A stretch of DNA of 64,000 nt from Peptoniphilus_A harei_B (GCA_032560695.1 JAWGHR010000008.1:1-64000), one strand, 5' to 3'; positions 24,015-31,186 are shown, counted from the stretch's first letter. Notes: generated by a model not told the origin, from the letters alone. A program made the numbers and translations.

Positions 24015-24764
24015 ATGAATCGAAACACTGAACGTAACAGAAGGCTAGTGATAGCTGCCATGCTTGGCGCCATCACAGTTGTTCTAAGTCTTACTCCTCT
24101 TGGACTTATTCCACTTGGAGTTATCAACGCAACTACTATGCACATACCAGTAATTATTGGTGCCATAGCAGAGGGCCCAGTGGTGGGAGCCATGGTTGGA
24201 CTTATCTTTGGGGTGTCATCACTCTTAAATGCAATCTTAAGAAATGCCAGTCCAGTTGCCTTTGTCTTTTACAATCCACTAATTTCTGTCTTGCCAAGAG
24301 TTTTAATTGGGATAACTTCTTATTACTCTTATGCGGCAATGAAGAAGATGGAAGACAAGAATTTGAGAAACTTAACTAAGGGACTTTGGGGACTAATTTC
24401 AATTTTCTTAGTTTACTTACTTTATAAGAATATTAAGAATGGTGCCTCAACGCTAAATATTACTTTTGTAGTAATACTACTTGCCCTTTGCATTGGATTT
24501 TTAGTTTATTCTTTTAAATCAAGTGAAAAGGACTTTCCTATTGCCATTGGTGCCTTTGTGGGATCAATGACTAATACTATTTTAGTCCTTGGTGGAATTT
24601 ATGTAATATATGCCAAGAGATATGTTGAAGCTCTTGACATTCCACTAGAAAATGCAAAATCAGCAATCCTTGGTGTGTCAGTTACATCAGGAATACCTGA
24701 AGCTATCCTATCTGTTATTATTACTACAGCAGTTATAAAAGCTTTGAAATCTAGAAGGGGTTAA
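24015..24764 (+). CDS. ECF transporter S component, probably pantothenate (PanT-like)
   Basis: 249 aa from the ATG at 24,015 after ATCGGAGG; an earlier in-frame ATG at 23,979 would place the RBS inside the coding region. Five to six hydrophobic helices, with an N-terminal basic segment and the AAMLGAITVVL start typical of S components. An insert with an extra polar stretch (YAAMKKMEDKNLRN) lies mid-protein. The stop is 1 nt from the coaX-like start, so pantothenate is the suggested cargo; this is inference from context. Confidence 0.75.
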   Translation: MNRNTERNRRLVIAAMLGAITVVLSLTPLGLIPLGVINATTMHIPVIIGAIAEGPVVGAMVGLIFGVSSLLNAILRNASPVAFVFYNPLISVLPRVLIGITSYYSYAAMKKMEDKNLRNLTKGLWGLISIFLVYLLYKNIKNGASTLNITFVVILLALCIGFLVYSFKSSEKDFPIAIGAFVGSMTNTILVLGGIYVIYAKRYVEALDIPLENAKSAILGVSVTSGIPEAILSVIITTAVIKALKSRRG

Positions 24765-24765
24765 T

Positions 24766-25548
24766 ATGTTACTTGCAATTGATATAGATAACAGGACAAC
24801 AGACTTTGCTGTCTTTGACCAAGACGAATTAGTTGATAAGTTTTCAATTACAACTGACAGGAATAGGTCTGTGGTTGAAATTAAACTTACGATTAAACTA
24901 ATCCTAATGGATAAAAATATAAGTCTCTCTGACATCAATGAAATTATAATTTCCAATGTTGTGCCAGAACTCTCATCTTCTTATGAAATGATCTCAAGAG
25001 AACTCATTGGCAAGAAACCTATTTTTATCTCTGCTGGAGTCAAGACTGGTTTAAATATAAAATGTGAAAGCCCAAGAGAAGTTGGGTCAGACAGAATTAT
25101 AAAGGCAGTTGCTGCCACAAGAAAGTACACAGAAAACATAATAATAGTTTCTGCATCATCAATTACAACAATTGACTATATCAATGCAAAAAAAGAATTC
25201 CTGGGAGGACTAATCCTGCCAGGAATCAACTTGCTTCAAGATTCACTTGTGAGAGGTAGCGCCAAGCTTCCCCATGTAGAAATTAAAAGGCCTGATGACA
25301 TAGTTGGAAAAAATACTGAAAAGGCAATTCAGGCTGGACTCTTCTTCGCTTACAAGAAGGCAGTCCTTGGTATAATTGATGAAATAGTAGAAGGCTATTC
25401 ACTAAAAAAAGAAAATACAAATATTTTAATCACAGGACCCTATGTCCATCTCTTAAAAATATGTAAGTACGACTTAATAAGAGACGACGACCTTGGTATC
25501 TATGGACTTAAAATTATTTACGATTTAAACAAAAAGAAGGCTTCATAA
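24766..25548 (+). CDS. coaX: Divergent type III pantothenate kinase (CoaX-like)
   Basis: 260 aa, full length for CoaX. GSDR (107-110) with the catalytic-type Asp, GGLILPG, GKNTEKAIQAGL and the ending DLGIYGLKIIYDLN are preserved. Both phosphate loops are altered: the N-terminal DxGNTxT reads DIDNRTT (6-12), and DFGTATT reads SASSITT (129-135), replacing an Asp and both glycines. It may still be a kinase with changed ATP or cation binding, or may have lost activity. Co-transcribed with the S component. Confidence 0.8.
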   Translation: MLLAIDIDNRTTDFAVFDQDELVDKFSITTDRNRSVVEIKLTIKLILMDKNISLSDINEIIISNVVPELSSSYEMISRELIGKKPIFISAGVKTGLNIKCESPREVGSDRIIKAVAATRKYTENIIIVSASSITTIDYINAKKEFLGGLILPGINLLQDSLVRGSAKLPHVEIKRPDDIVGKNTEKAIQAGLFFAYKKAVLGIIDEIVEGYSLKKENTNILITGPYVHLLKICKYDLIRDDDLGIYGLKIIYDLNKKKAS

Positions 25549-25567
25549 ATCATGAAGCCTTTTTTCT
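25537..25567. terminator. Bidirectional terminator between coaX and murI
   Basis: AAGGCTTCAT/ATGAAGCCTT is flanked by A and T runs and overlaps the coaX stop. It serves convergent coaX (+) and murI (-). Confidence 0.87.
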
Positions 25568-26397
25568 TACCTATATTTTTCTAAATCTTTTATGTCCACT
25601 TGGTGGAAGTTTACCTCAAAGCCAGATAGGTCTACAATCTTTTCCATTGTAGAGCGAAATAAATTAATATCACCAGTTATATAAAAATCAATAGTCCTAT
25701 TGGGAATCTCTTGGTTGTCCTTTTCAATTTTTAAAATATTCATGGCATCTAGGACAGTCTTGTAGGCTGGGTCAACCATCAAAACCTTCTTGCCTTGTTT
25801 TTTTAAGACCCTCTTAAAAGAATCTTCAACAAGAGGATAGTGGGTGCAGCCAAGAATCATTGTGTCGAAGTCGTAGTCTTCGAAGTAATCTAAGTATTTT
25901 TTTACAATTCCGTCCATGTACTCTTCTTCAAACTCTCCCCTCTCAATGGCAAGAGTGAGGTCAGGACAGTAAACAGATCTTAATTCAATAGATTGGTCCA
26001 TGGAATTTAAGACCTTGTCATAAACTCCACTTTCCACACAGGACTTTGTAGCAACAAGGGCAACCCTCTTAGTCTTAGTTCTCTCAAGGGCATTCTCGCT
26101 TCCTGGTTCAACAACTCCAATGATAGGGTACTTGTATTTTTCATTGGATTCCTTGAGGCCGTGACTTGTTGCAGTGTTGCAAGCAATAATTGAAAGGTCA
26201 ACATCAAGGTCCTTGAAGAAACCCATTACTTCCATTGTATAATTTTTTATCTCTTCGTCAGTCCTTGCACCGTAGGGCATCCTAAGAGTGTCACCAAAGA
26301 ATACGAAGTTTTTATTTTTTATTTTATTTAAAGCGACTTTTAAAACAGAAAGTCCTCCGACTCCGCTATCATAAAAGCCGATCACATTATTTCCCAT
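25567..26397 (-). CDS. murI: Glutamate racemase
   Basis: 276 aa from the ATG at 26,397 (GGTGAT upstream); an open extension to 26,463 lacks an RBS. GFYDSGVGGLSVLK, IIACNTATS (first catalytic Cys) and ILGCTHYPL (second catalytic Cys, with TH) are complete. It makes D-glutamate for peptidoglycan. It is the last clearly core chromosomal gene before the hicBA/attachment region. Confidence 0.95.
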   Translation of the reverse strand: MGNNVIGFYDSGVGGLSVLKVALNKIKNKNFVFFGDTLRMPYGARTDEEIKNYTMEVMGFFKDLDVDLSIIACNTATSHGLKESNEKYKYPIIGVVEPGSENALERTKTKRVALVATKSCVESGVYDKVLNSMDQSIELRSVYCPDLTLAIERGEFEEEYMDGIVKKYLDYFEDYDFDTMILGCTHYPLVEDSFKRVLKKQGKKVLMVDPAYKTVLDAMNILKIEKDNQEIPNRTIDFYITGDINLFRSTMEKIVDLSGFEVNFHQVDIKDLEKYR

Positions 26398-26684
26398 TAA
26401 ATCACCAACTCTTTTATATAATACTATAAATTGTGGAAAACAAAAAGAAGAATATAAACTCATTGTAAATAATTATATTTATAAAAAATTTTTTCTTGTC
26501 ATGAATTTTATATTTTAAGCCATGTGATTAATTATATAAAATATCACACTCTCTATCAAGCTAGGCATATTGTTAATCTTATTTATTTTACTTTGTCTTA
26601 TATTATTTTAAGCAACAATGTATATTTTTTCTATAAATCAGCAAATTTATATCCATAGCTTGCTCCATATTCAATAATATTATA
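26398..26684. repeat. Intergenic region with direct repeat copy A (26,518-26,580)
   Basis: The only recognisable content is a block of about 63 bp, GCCATGTGATTAATTATATA... to ...TTAATCTTA, matching 27,800-27,862 at roughly 52 of 63 positions by eye. The rest is AT-rich with no gene. Confidence 0.6.
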
Positions 26685-26714
26685 AAAAACACCCTTATAA
26701 AAAGAGTGCTTCAA
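26685..26714 (-). terminator. Terminator of the hicAB operon
   Basis: On the minus strand CACTCTT/AAGGGTG (one G-U pair) is followed by TTTTTT. Confidence 0.65.
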
Positions 26715-26731
26715 TATTAGTTTTTATATTT

Positions 26732-27172
26732 TTAATTCTTGGCGATATTTACAATAGCTTCAGTCAGTAACTTAGAAAAATTCAAATTCAATTTATTCCC
26801 TAGATCATTGCTCCACTTGGGTATAGATAAGGTCTTTTTTACAAGTTCTTGGCTACCTAAATAGTCCTTTAAATCAACATAAACGAGAGAAACGAAGGAC
26901 TTAGAATAATCATAGAAGCCATCAAAATCATCATCATCTTTAAAAGGAAAATTATCTTCAATAGACAAGTCACTTATGGCTGATTGTTTTGGCAAAGTAT
27001 CTCCGCCTTCTATTATAGAGCTAGCCATTATTCCCAAATAGTCACTTGCCATTAACAAAGCTTCCTCTATTGAATTGCCTTGAGTCCCTGCTCCTTCAAT
27101 GTCTGGCATATAAACATAGTAACCCTTCTCTTCTGGACTATAATAAAATATAGCTGGATAAGAAACTAACAT
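26732..27172 (-). CDS. hicB: HicB family antitoxin
   Basis: 146 aa, starting at the ATG at 27,172 after GAGGTGG (an in-frame start 9 nt upstream overlaps the SD). The N-terminal half is the partial-RNase-H-like HicB fold (YPAIFYYSPEEKGYYVYMPDIEGAGTQGNSIEEALLMASDYLG). The C-terminal half has a DUF-like acidic linker and a final helical segment (PKWSNDLGNKLNLNFSKLLTEAI) that could be the DNA-binding tail. It neutralises the adjacent HicA mRNA interferase and probably represses the operon. Confidence 0.92.
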   Translation of the reverse strand: MLVSYPAIFYYSPEEKGYYVYMPDIEGAGTQGNSIEEALLMASDYLGIMASSIIEGGDTLPKQSAISDLSIEDNFPFKDDDDFDGFYDYSKSFVSLVYVDLKDYLGSQELVKKTLSIPKWSNDLGNKLNLNFSKLLTEAIVNIAKN

Positions 27173-27204
27173 AATTACCACCTCTCTTAATATAAGAAGT
27201 AGGG

Positions 27205-27390
27205 CTATTTTAGCCCTGCCTCTTTTAGTATTCCACGCTCGGTTCCCTTTTGGAGTTCTCCATGTGGAATAATGATTGGTCTTTTGATGCCAGGTTTTGT
27301 CATCTTTATATGACTGCCCTTGCCACCCTTAACTACTTCGAAACCATTCTTTCTTAGTAGCTTGACCATTTCATCCTGTGTCATCGGCAT
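27205..27390 (-). CDS. hicA: HicA family mRNA interferase toxin
   Basis: 61 aa with the dsRBD-like HicA fold: MTQDEMVKLLRKNGFEVVKGGKGSHIKMTKPG. The catalytic His is in GSH. AGGAGG precedes the ATG. It is upstream of hicB, the usual order. The pair lies between murI and the tRNA-Lys attachment fragment, so it may be chromosomal or a remnant of another element. Confidence 0.93.
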   Translation of the reverse strand: MPMTQDEMVKLLRKNGFEVVKGGKGSHIKMTKPGIKRPIIIPHGELQKGTERGILKEAGLK

Positions 27391-27414
27391 GTATACCTAC
27401 CTCCTGACAGCCTT

Positions 27415-27444
27415 ATTTTACCACGTGTTATTACGTAGTGTCAA
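27415..27444 (-). promoter_or_regulatory. hicAB promoter with an internal operator-like inverted repeat
   Basis: Minus-strand -35 TTGACA (27,439-27,444), 18-bp spacer, -10 TAAAAT (27,415-27,420). Within the spacer ACTACGT and ACGTGGT form an imperfect inverted repeat (27,420-27,426 with 27,433-27,439), well placed for HicB autorepression. Confidence 0.6.
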
Positions 27445-27629
27445 TGTGAGACTTGAATTTATAAATTAATCTTCCACTTTCACATCTTTTAATCTACCAA
27501 ATTGACTTTATCTGTAGCTTATACTTCTTCTAGACTTTAAAGATTTAACAATTAAAATAAATTTGTGTTCAGCTCACCAAAATTCAAGCGAATTCAAGCG
27601 AATTTTATGTATTAAAAAATATAAAGAAA
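27445..27629. other. Spacer left of the attachment site
   Basis: No gene is seen. It holds a small direct repeat, AATTCAAGCG twice at about 27,581-27,600. Confidence 0.4.
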
Positions 27630-27662
27630 AAAGCCTGCGAAGATTAAATTCACAGGCTTTCA
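27630..27662 (-). terminator. Terminator downstream of the tRNA-Lys fragment
   Basis: On the minus strand AAAGCCTG/CAGGCTTT is followed by TTTTTC and comes directly after the tRNA 3' end. It looks like the native terminator of the original tRNA-Lys gene. Confidence 0.75.
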
Positions 27663-27664
27663 AA

Positions 27665-27714
27665 TGGTGCACCTTAACGGACTCGAACCGTTGGCCCACT
27701 GATTAAGAGTCAGT
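27665..27714 (-). other. Prophage attachment site: 3' fragment of tRNA-Lys(CUU)
   Basis: On the minus strand this holds a complete anticodon arm (ACTGA-CTCTTAA-TCAGT, anticodon CUU), the T arm AACGG-TTCGAGT-CCGTT, the acceptor 3' strand AAGGTGC and ACCA. The D arm and 5' acceptor strand (expected GCACCTT) are absent: the sequence upstream is unrelated. This is what remains at the distal end when a phage integrates into a tRNA gene. Confidence 0.85.
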
Positions 27715-27750
27715 TTCCAAGACTCTGAAAGGCTTGAAATAGCTACTCTT

Positions 27751-27770
27751 AAAAAAACTGCGTGCAGTTT
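27751..27770 (-). terminator. Phage-side terminator near the attachment site
   Basis: Minus strand AAACTGC-AC-GCAGTTT plus TTTT. A short, perfect stem in the attP arm. Confidence 0.6.
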
Positions 27771-27799
27771 GCGTTCAAAATAATTTATATATTTTTAGG

Positions 27800-27862
27800 C
27801 TATGTGATTAATTATATAAAATATAATACTCCCTATCAAGTTAAGTATATTATACATCTCAA
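27800..27862. repeat. Direct repeat copy B
   Basis: Starts GCTATGTGATTAATTATATA and resembles 26,518-26,580 in the same orientation. Copies A and B bracket hicBA and the attachment fragment. Confidence 0.6.
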
Positions 27863-27867
27863 TAATA

Positions 27868-27905
27868 AAAAGGATTCAATCTATACTATAAAGTTGAATC
27901 CTTAT
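27868..27905 (-). terminator. Terminator at the end of the late operon
   Basis: AAGGATTCAA/TTGAATCCTT, a 10-bp stem with a 14-nt loop, directly after the last phage gene, 27,911-28,120. Confidence 0.75.
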
Positions 27906-27910
27906 TTTAA

Positions 27911-28120
27911 TTAATTTACTTTGTCTCTCAAAATTTTATAAAGAATATCTTCCAAAAATAATCCGTCTTCCATAAAAGTGGGAAAGTACTTTTCAACTAC
28001 TTTGAGCATATTAAAAGTATTTATTACATTATGATTTTCTTTTTCTACTCTAATAGCCTCTAATATTTCTCTAATCTCATCATCCTTTAATTCCTTATTC
28101 GACTTAATTTCATATTTCAT
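27911..28120 (-). CDS. Hypothetical 69-aa phage protein
   Basis: Charged, helical, with no motif I recognise (EIKSNKELKDDEIREILEAIRVEKENHNVINTF). A strong SD GGAGGCG precedes the ATG. It lies after the terminator at 28,205-28,235, so it is probably a separate unit at the attachment end, where lysogenic-conversion genes often sit. Confidence 0.6.
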   Translation of the reverse strand: MKYEIKSNKELKDDEIREILEAIRVEKENHNVINTFNMLKVVEKYFPTFMEDGLFLEDILYKILRDKVN

Positions 28121-28204
28121 TTCAACGCCTCCTACTATCTATATAGAGAAATTCTACAAAAGTTGCTATGCTATTTTAAAATTTTATGTAATTTTTCTTT
28201 AAAA

Positions 28205-28235
28205 ATAAAAAAAGCCCAGGGATCTCCTAGGCTTG
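28205..28235 (-). terminator. Terminator after the lysis cassette
   Basis: Minus strand AAGCCTAGG/CCTGGGCTT (one mismatch) followed by TTTTTTATTTTT. The remaining part of 28,121-28,364 is AT-rich with no gene. Confidence 0.75.
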
Positions 28236-28364
28236 ATTGCATTAAAAACTTATTAATATTTTATTCTACTTTCAAAAGTTATAATCTTACACATTCAAGC
28301 CTTGAAACTCAGTAAACATCACGCCTACAAAGGTCAAGGCTCTACAAGGCTCATATAAGCCTTT

Positions 28365-28622
28365 TTATTTTTTCTTAATACCTTTACATGTCTTAGAATT
28401 ACTATTTTTAAGCTTTTTATACTCTTTTTCACTAAGTAATCTTCTTGCAGCAGTTTTAAATTCTTCGCTATAAGGCATAAGGTTTTTATCCAACAAATTT
28501 CTAAGTTTAACGGCATCTTTTTTTCTTCGCATGTGTGCGTGCTGCCCATACTTACCATTCACTCTTTTTATAAGCCAAGGCCTGTCATAGCACCTTGGCT
28601 TATATCTTATGCTAAGTTTCAT
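28365..28622 (-). CDS. Hypothetical 85-aa basic phage protein
   Basis: Very basic: KPRCYDRPWLIKRVNGKYGQHAHMRRKKDAV, and a lysine-rich C terminus. Immediately downstream of the holin gene (6-nt gap). I do not recognise a family. An overlapping frame (28,334-28,558) is a shadow. Confidence 0.6.
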   Translation of the reverse strand: MKLSIRYKPRCYDRPWLIKRVNGKYGQHAHMRRKKDAVKLRNLLDKNLMPYSEEFKTAARRLLSEKEYKKLKNSNSKTCKGIKKK

Positions 28623-28628
28623 TTCATT

Positions 28629-28943
28629 TTATTTCTTAATTTCTTCTTTCCAACGGTTTAACTCAAGGACACTCGCCCTTCTCATATCATCGAGATCCTT
28701 TTCTGTTACTTTAAATCCCTGTTCATTAAGTCTCATAAGTACGTATTGCTTTTTAAGATCTCCTTGACCAGTTTCTTTGTAAATTTGCTCTGCAGCCTTA
28801 ACCGCTATGTCAACTGCCTCCATAACACTAAGGACTTTCTCTCTTCCATATTTTTGTTTAAGTAAAGGAATTAATATTCCAGTGATTAAAACAGATACAA
28901 TTGACAGTATTACATAAAAAATATTATTAGCCACAACTATCAT
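28629..28943 (-). CDS. Phage holin, LL-H family
   Basis: 104 aa: an N-terminal transmembrane helix (about 8-28), then the LL-H holin-type soluble part (KYGREKVLSVMEAVDIAVKAAEQIY ... LKKQYVLMRLNEQGFKVTEKDLDDMRRASVLELNR). It should permeabilise the membrane to release the endolysin. Its start overlaps the preceding TM protein gene. Confidence 0.85.
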   Translation of the reverse strand: MIVVANNIFYVILSIVSVLITGILIPLLKQKYGREKVLSVMEAVDIAVKAAEQIYKETGQGDLKKQYVLMRLNEQGFKVTEKDLDDMRRASVLELNRWKEEIKK

Positions 28944-29196
28944 TCTCCTCTCTCAACTCTTGAAACTCTTTCCTTATCTTCTCTTTCTTGATTCGTGCAA
29001 GTTGCCATAGCTCCACTGTGGTAAAAGAAAACCAAGCACCTATTAAAGTACTTGGCTCCATTCCTGTCTTCCAAAAAGATATTAATATGGCAATCGTAAA
29101 GATTACATTGCAAGTAATTATAAAGCTAACCCAAAACTTACTGTATTGGCCTTTGCTCTTCTTTACATGCTTATTTTTACCTTGTTGTCTTGCCAT
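28927..29196 (-). CDS. Small membrane protein of the lysis cassette
   Basis: 89 aa with a basic N terminus, two close hydrophobic segments (FWVSFIITCNVIFTIAILISF and IGAWFSFTTVELWQLA) and a charged tail, a holin/antiholin-like layout. It overlaps the endolysin gene by 34 nt and the holin gene by 17 nt, typical of coupled lysis genes. The name is uncertain. Confidence 0.7.
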   Translation of the reverse strand: MARQQGKNKHVKKSKGQYSKFWVSFIITCNVIFTIAILISFWKTGMEPSTLIGAWFSFTTVELWQLARIKKEKIRKEFQELREENDSCG

Positions 29197-29981
29197 GCTA
29201 CATCAGCTCCAATGCTTTCAAAGATTCTTCTTACTGGTACATCCTTGCCATTGATACGAGTGTAAGTCACACCATTAATGATGTAACCTCTCTTAAACTC
29301 TTTACCATTGATTAGGATTGGCACATTCTCTATAGCTCTACTTGGAATGAGATCTACATAAGCACCAGATACATAAGCCTTCCTGCCATTGTAATTAATT
29401 TCAAACCAACCATCAGCCTTGCCACTTATACTAATTTCTTGACCAAGCCTTAATTGCCCTAGCCTCAAGCTATTAGTGTGATTAGCTTCTCTTACATTAA
29501 GTAGTCTAGCCTTGACCTTACCCTTGGCATTAAATGGAGTTACTTGAACTTTTTTATCTGCAACTTCTAAAGCTACAACCCTAAAGGCTCTTTGCCACTT
29601 AATTCTTGATAGAGGATAAGTTCCTATGCCTGCATAGATAGCTTCAAAGACCTTGTTGTTGCCAAGGTAAATTCCAACGTGACCAAAGTATTTTCCATTT
29701 TTATCATTTCTATACCATACAAGGTCTCCACGTTCTAAGGACTTAAAAGGGATTTCTCTAAATCGCCTATCTCCTTCTACACCCATTCTGTGAGTTGTTA
29801 CTGCAACACCTCTTCTAGTATTCCAACCTAATTTATTCAAGGCTTTTTCTATAAGACTAGAGCAGTCAGAATAACCTGCCTTACCTTGTTTTTCTGTCAT
29901 TCTCCACCTTTGGGAGTATCTGTTACCATCATAAAACATAGCAGCAGATATAAACTTCTCGACTTTGTTTTTATCAAGCAT
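29163..29981 (-). CDS. Endolysin: NlpC/P60-like peptidase, SH3 domain and C-terminal stalk domain
   Basis: 272 aa from the ATG at 29,981 (GAGGTG upstream; an in-frame GTG lies 12 nt earlier). An N-terminal cysteine peptidase of the phage Amidase_5/NlpC type with SDCSS (nucleophile Cys) and FGHVGIYLGN (His), then an SH3-like domain (LLNVREANHTNSLRLGQLRLG ... WFEINYNGRKAYVSGAYV). The end is a single stalk unit: PILINGKEFKRGYIINGVTYTRI ... PVRRIFESIGADVAWQDNKVKI. The last resembles host stalk proteins at 1373, 11,646 and 12,654. It cleaves host peptidoglycan at lysis. Confidence 0.88.
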   Translation of the reverse strand: MLDKNKVEKFISAAMFYDGNRYSQRWRMTEKQGKAGYSDCSSLIEKALNKLGWNTRRGVAVTTHRMGVEGDRRFREIPFKSLERGDLVWYRNDKNGKYFGHVGIYLGNNKVFEAIYAGIGTYPLSRIKWQRAFRVVALEVADKKVQVTPFNAKGKVKARLLNVREANHTNSLRLGQLRLGQEISISGKADGWFEINYNGRKAYVSGAYVDLIPSRAIENVPILINGKEFKRGYIINGVTYTRINGKDVPVRRIFESIGADVAWQDNKVKISM

Positions 29982-29989
29982 ATTGCACC

Positions 29990-30340
29990 TCACTTTAAGT
30001 TTGGTATTATATAACCCACAAAGGCACTTATAAAAATACCAACTAAAACTCCAATAACCTGAAATTTTATCTTATCCATATTTGCTAAAGGCTTTACGAA
30101 GTGGTCTTCTTCTCTTTTTCTTGCTAGGTCCTTGATGTCAGCTCTTACATTTGCATTGTTGTCATCAATAGTCTTTTTGATTTCTACTGTCTTTTCCAGT
30201 AAAGTTTTTATATTTTGATCGAGGAGTTTTATAGATGTTTCAGCACCACTCATTCTGCCTTCAAATCCATCCAATCTTATATTTGTTTTTTCTAGTTGGC
30301 TTTCAATTGTTTCAAACCTATCTTTTACATCTTGATCCAT
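29990..30340 (-). CDS. xhlA: XhlA-like hemolysin/holin accessory protein
   Basis: 116 aa: a long coiled coil (DRFETIESQLEKTNIRLDGFEGRMSG...) and a C-terminal transmembrane helix (FQVIGVLVGIFISAFVGYII), the XhlA plan. It probably assists the holin and endolysin at the membrane. It is the first gene of the lysis cassette after the moron terminator. Confidence 0.88.
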   Translation of the reverse strand: MDQDVKDRFETIESQLEKTNIRLDGFEGRMSGAETSIKLLDQNIKTLLEKTVEIKKTIDDNNANVRADIKDLARKREEDHFVKPLANMDKIKFQVIGVLVGIFISAFVGYIIPNLK

Positions 30341-30363
30341 ATGTCACCCTCTTTTTTGTTGTA

Positions 30364-30392
30364 ATAAAAAAAGAACTCATTAGAGCTCTTCA
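30364..30392 (-). terminator. Moron terminator overlapping the end of the coding region
   Basis: Minus strand AAGAGCT/AGTTCTT (one G-U pair) followed by TTTTTTTATT. It overlaps the stop of the 251-aa gene. Confidence 0.65.
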
Positions 30393-31135
30393 AATTTATT
30401 CTTTTTCAATTCTTCATTTAGTTTTAACATAAATGTCTCGCTGTCTATTTTCTTAGATCTAATATCATTCATTTCACTTAAGTTTAACTCGTACAAAGAA
30501 TTTAATATTATATTTGTTTCTAGTTTTAATCTCTTTAATTTAGTAATAACATTCTTAGCAGATTCAACCCTATTATCATTCTCTGTCTTGTGTTTAGGGT
30601 TCAAGTTCCAGCTTGCATATATCATTTTTAATTTTGAGTTTGTATCTTTGACAGCATTTAAAAAATTAATATTAAGTGTTTTCAAATTCAATCTATCTAG
30701 TATTTCTTTTTCACAGTTATTAAATGGTATATTAATAATACCTTCGGAAAATTTCACAAAGTTATTATAACATTGTTCAGAAATCAAATCATGATATTTA
30801 ATCAATTCATCTAAGCTTATTTCATTGTAATAAAGAGAAGTTAATTTAATTAATTGATTATTGTAGAACTCATCAATGTCTTCAAGTTTCTGTATTGTAG
30901 CTTTTAAAGCATCAATTTTTGTCTTCCTAAAATACATTTCTTTCTCAAGTTGTCGATTTTCATCAATTTGTTTTTGAAACTGTTCCTCAGATCTATCCAC
31001 TTGATATTTCGCTATCCAAAAAGCTATGAAACCACTAATTAGAACTCCTAAGATACTTATTATGATTGTTGTCCAATCAATTTTTCCTAAAGAATTAATA
31101 CTTTCTATCAACTCATAAAATTGTTTCTCATTCAT
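30380..31135 (-). CDS. Predicted moron: membrane-anchored coiled-coil protein
   Basis: 251 aa. A hydrophobic helix (about 21-43, IIISILGVLISGFIAFWIA) follows a short N terminus, then a coiled coil (QFQKQIDENRQLEKEMYFRKTK) and a mostly helical C-terminal region. No recognised domain. It breaks the usual order between fibre and lysis genes, is AT-rich, and has its own promoter and terminator, so I infer a lysogenic-conversion or superinfection-exclusion gene. Its RBS is arranged unusually (see 31,143-31,174). Confidence 0.7.
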   Translation of the reverse strand: MNEKQFYELIESINSLGKIDWTTIIISILGVLISGFIAFWIAKYQVDRSEEQFQKQIDENRQLEKEMYFRKTKIDALKATIQKLEDIDEFYNNQLIKLTSLYYNEISLDELIKYHDLISEQCYNNFVKFSEGIINIPFNNCEKEILDRLNLKTLNINFLNAVKDTNSKLKMIYASWNLNPKHKTENDNRVESAKNVITKLKRLKLETNIILNSLYELNLSEMNDIRSKKIDSETFMLKLNEELKKNKFEEL

Positions 31136-31142
31136 TTAAATC

Positions 31143-31174
31143 ACTCTCCTTAATACTATTATACCAAGGAGAGT
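31143..31174 (-). promoter_or_regulatory. Promoter inside an RBS-sequestering inverted repeat
   Basis: The arms ACTCTCCTT (31,143-31,151) and AAGGAGAGT (31,166-31,174) are a perfect 9-bp inverted repeat. On the minus strand the second-transcribed arm is the Shine-Dalgarno AAGGAG of the 251-aa gene. The extended -10 box TGGTATAAT (TATAAT at 31,158-31,163) lies in the loop. A transcript from this promoter would begin near 31,151, lacking the anti-SD arm. Confidence 0.6.
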
Positions 31175-31186
31175 AACTTATAATAA

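Noticed and set aside
27665..27714. Functional tRNA-Lys gene
   Set aside because: D arm and 5' acceptor strand are missing, so it can only be a fragment left at the attachment site.
30380..31135. Assignment of the 251-aa gene as part of the tail or lysis machinery
   Set aside because: No tail or lysis domain is visible, and own promoter and terminator argue for a moron; function left open.
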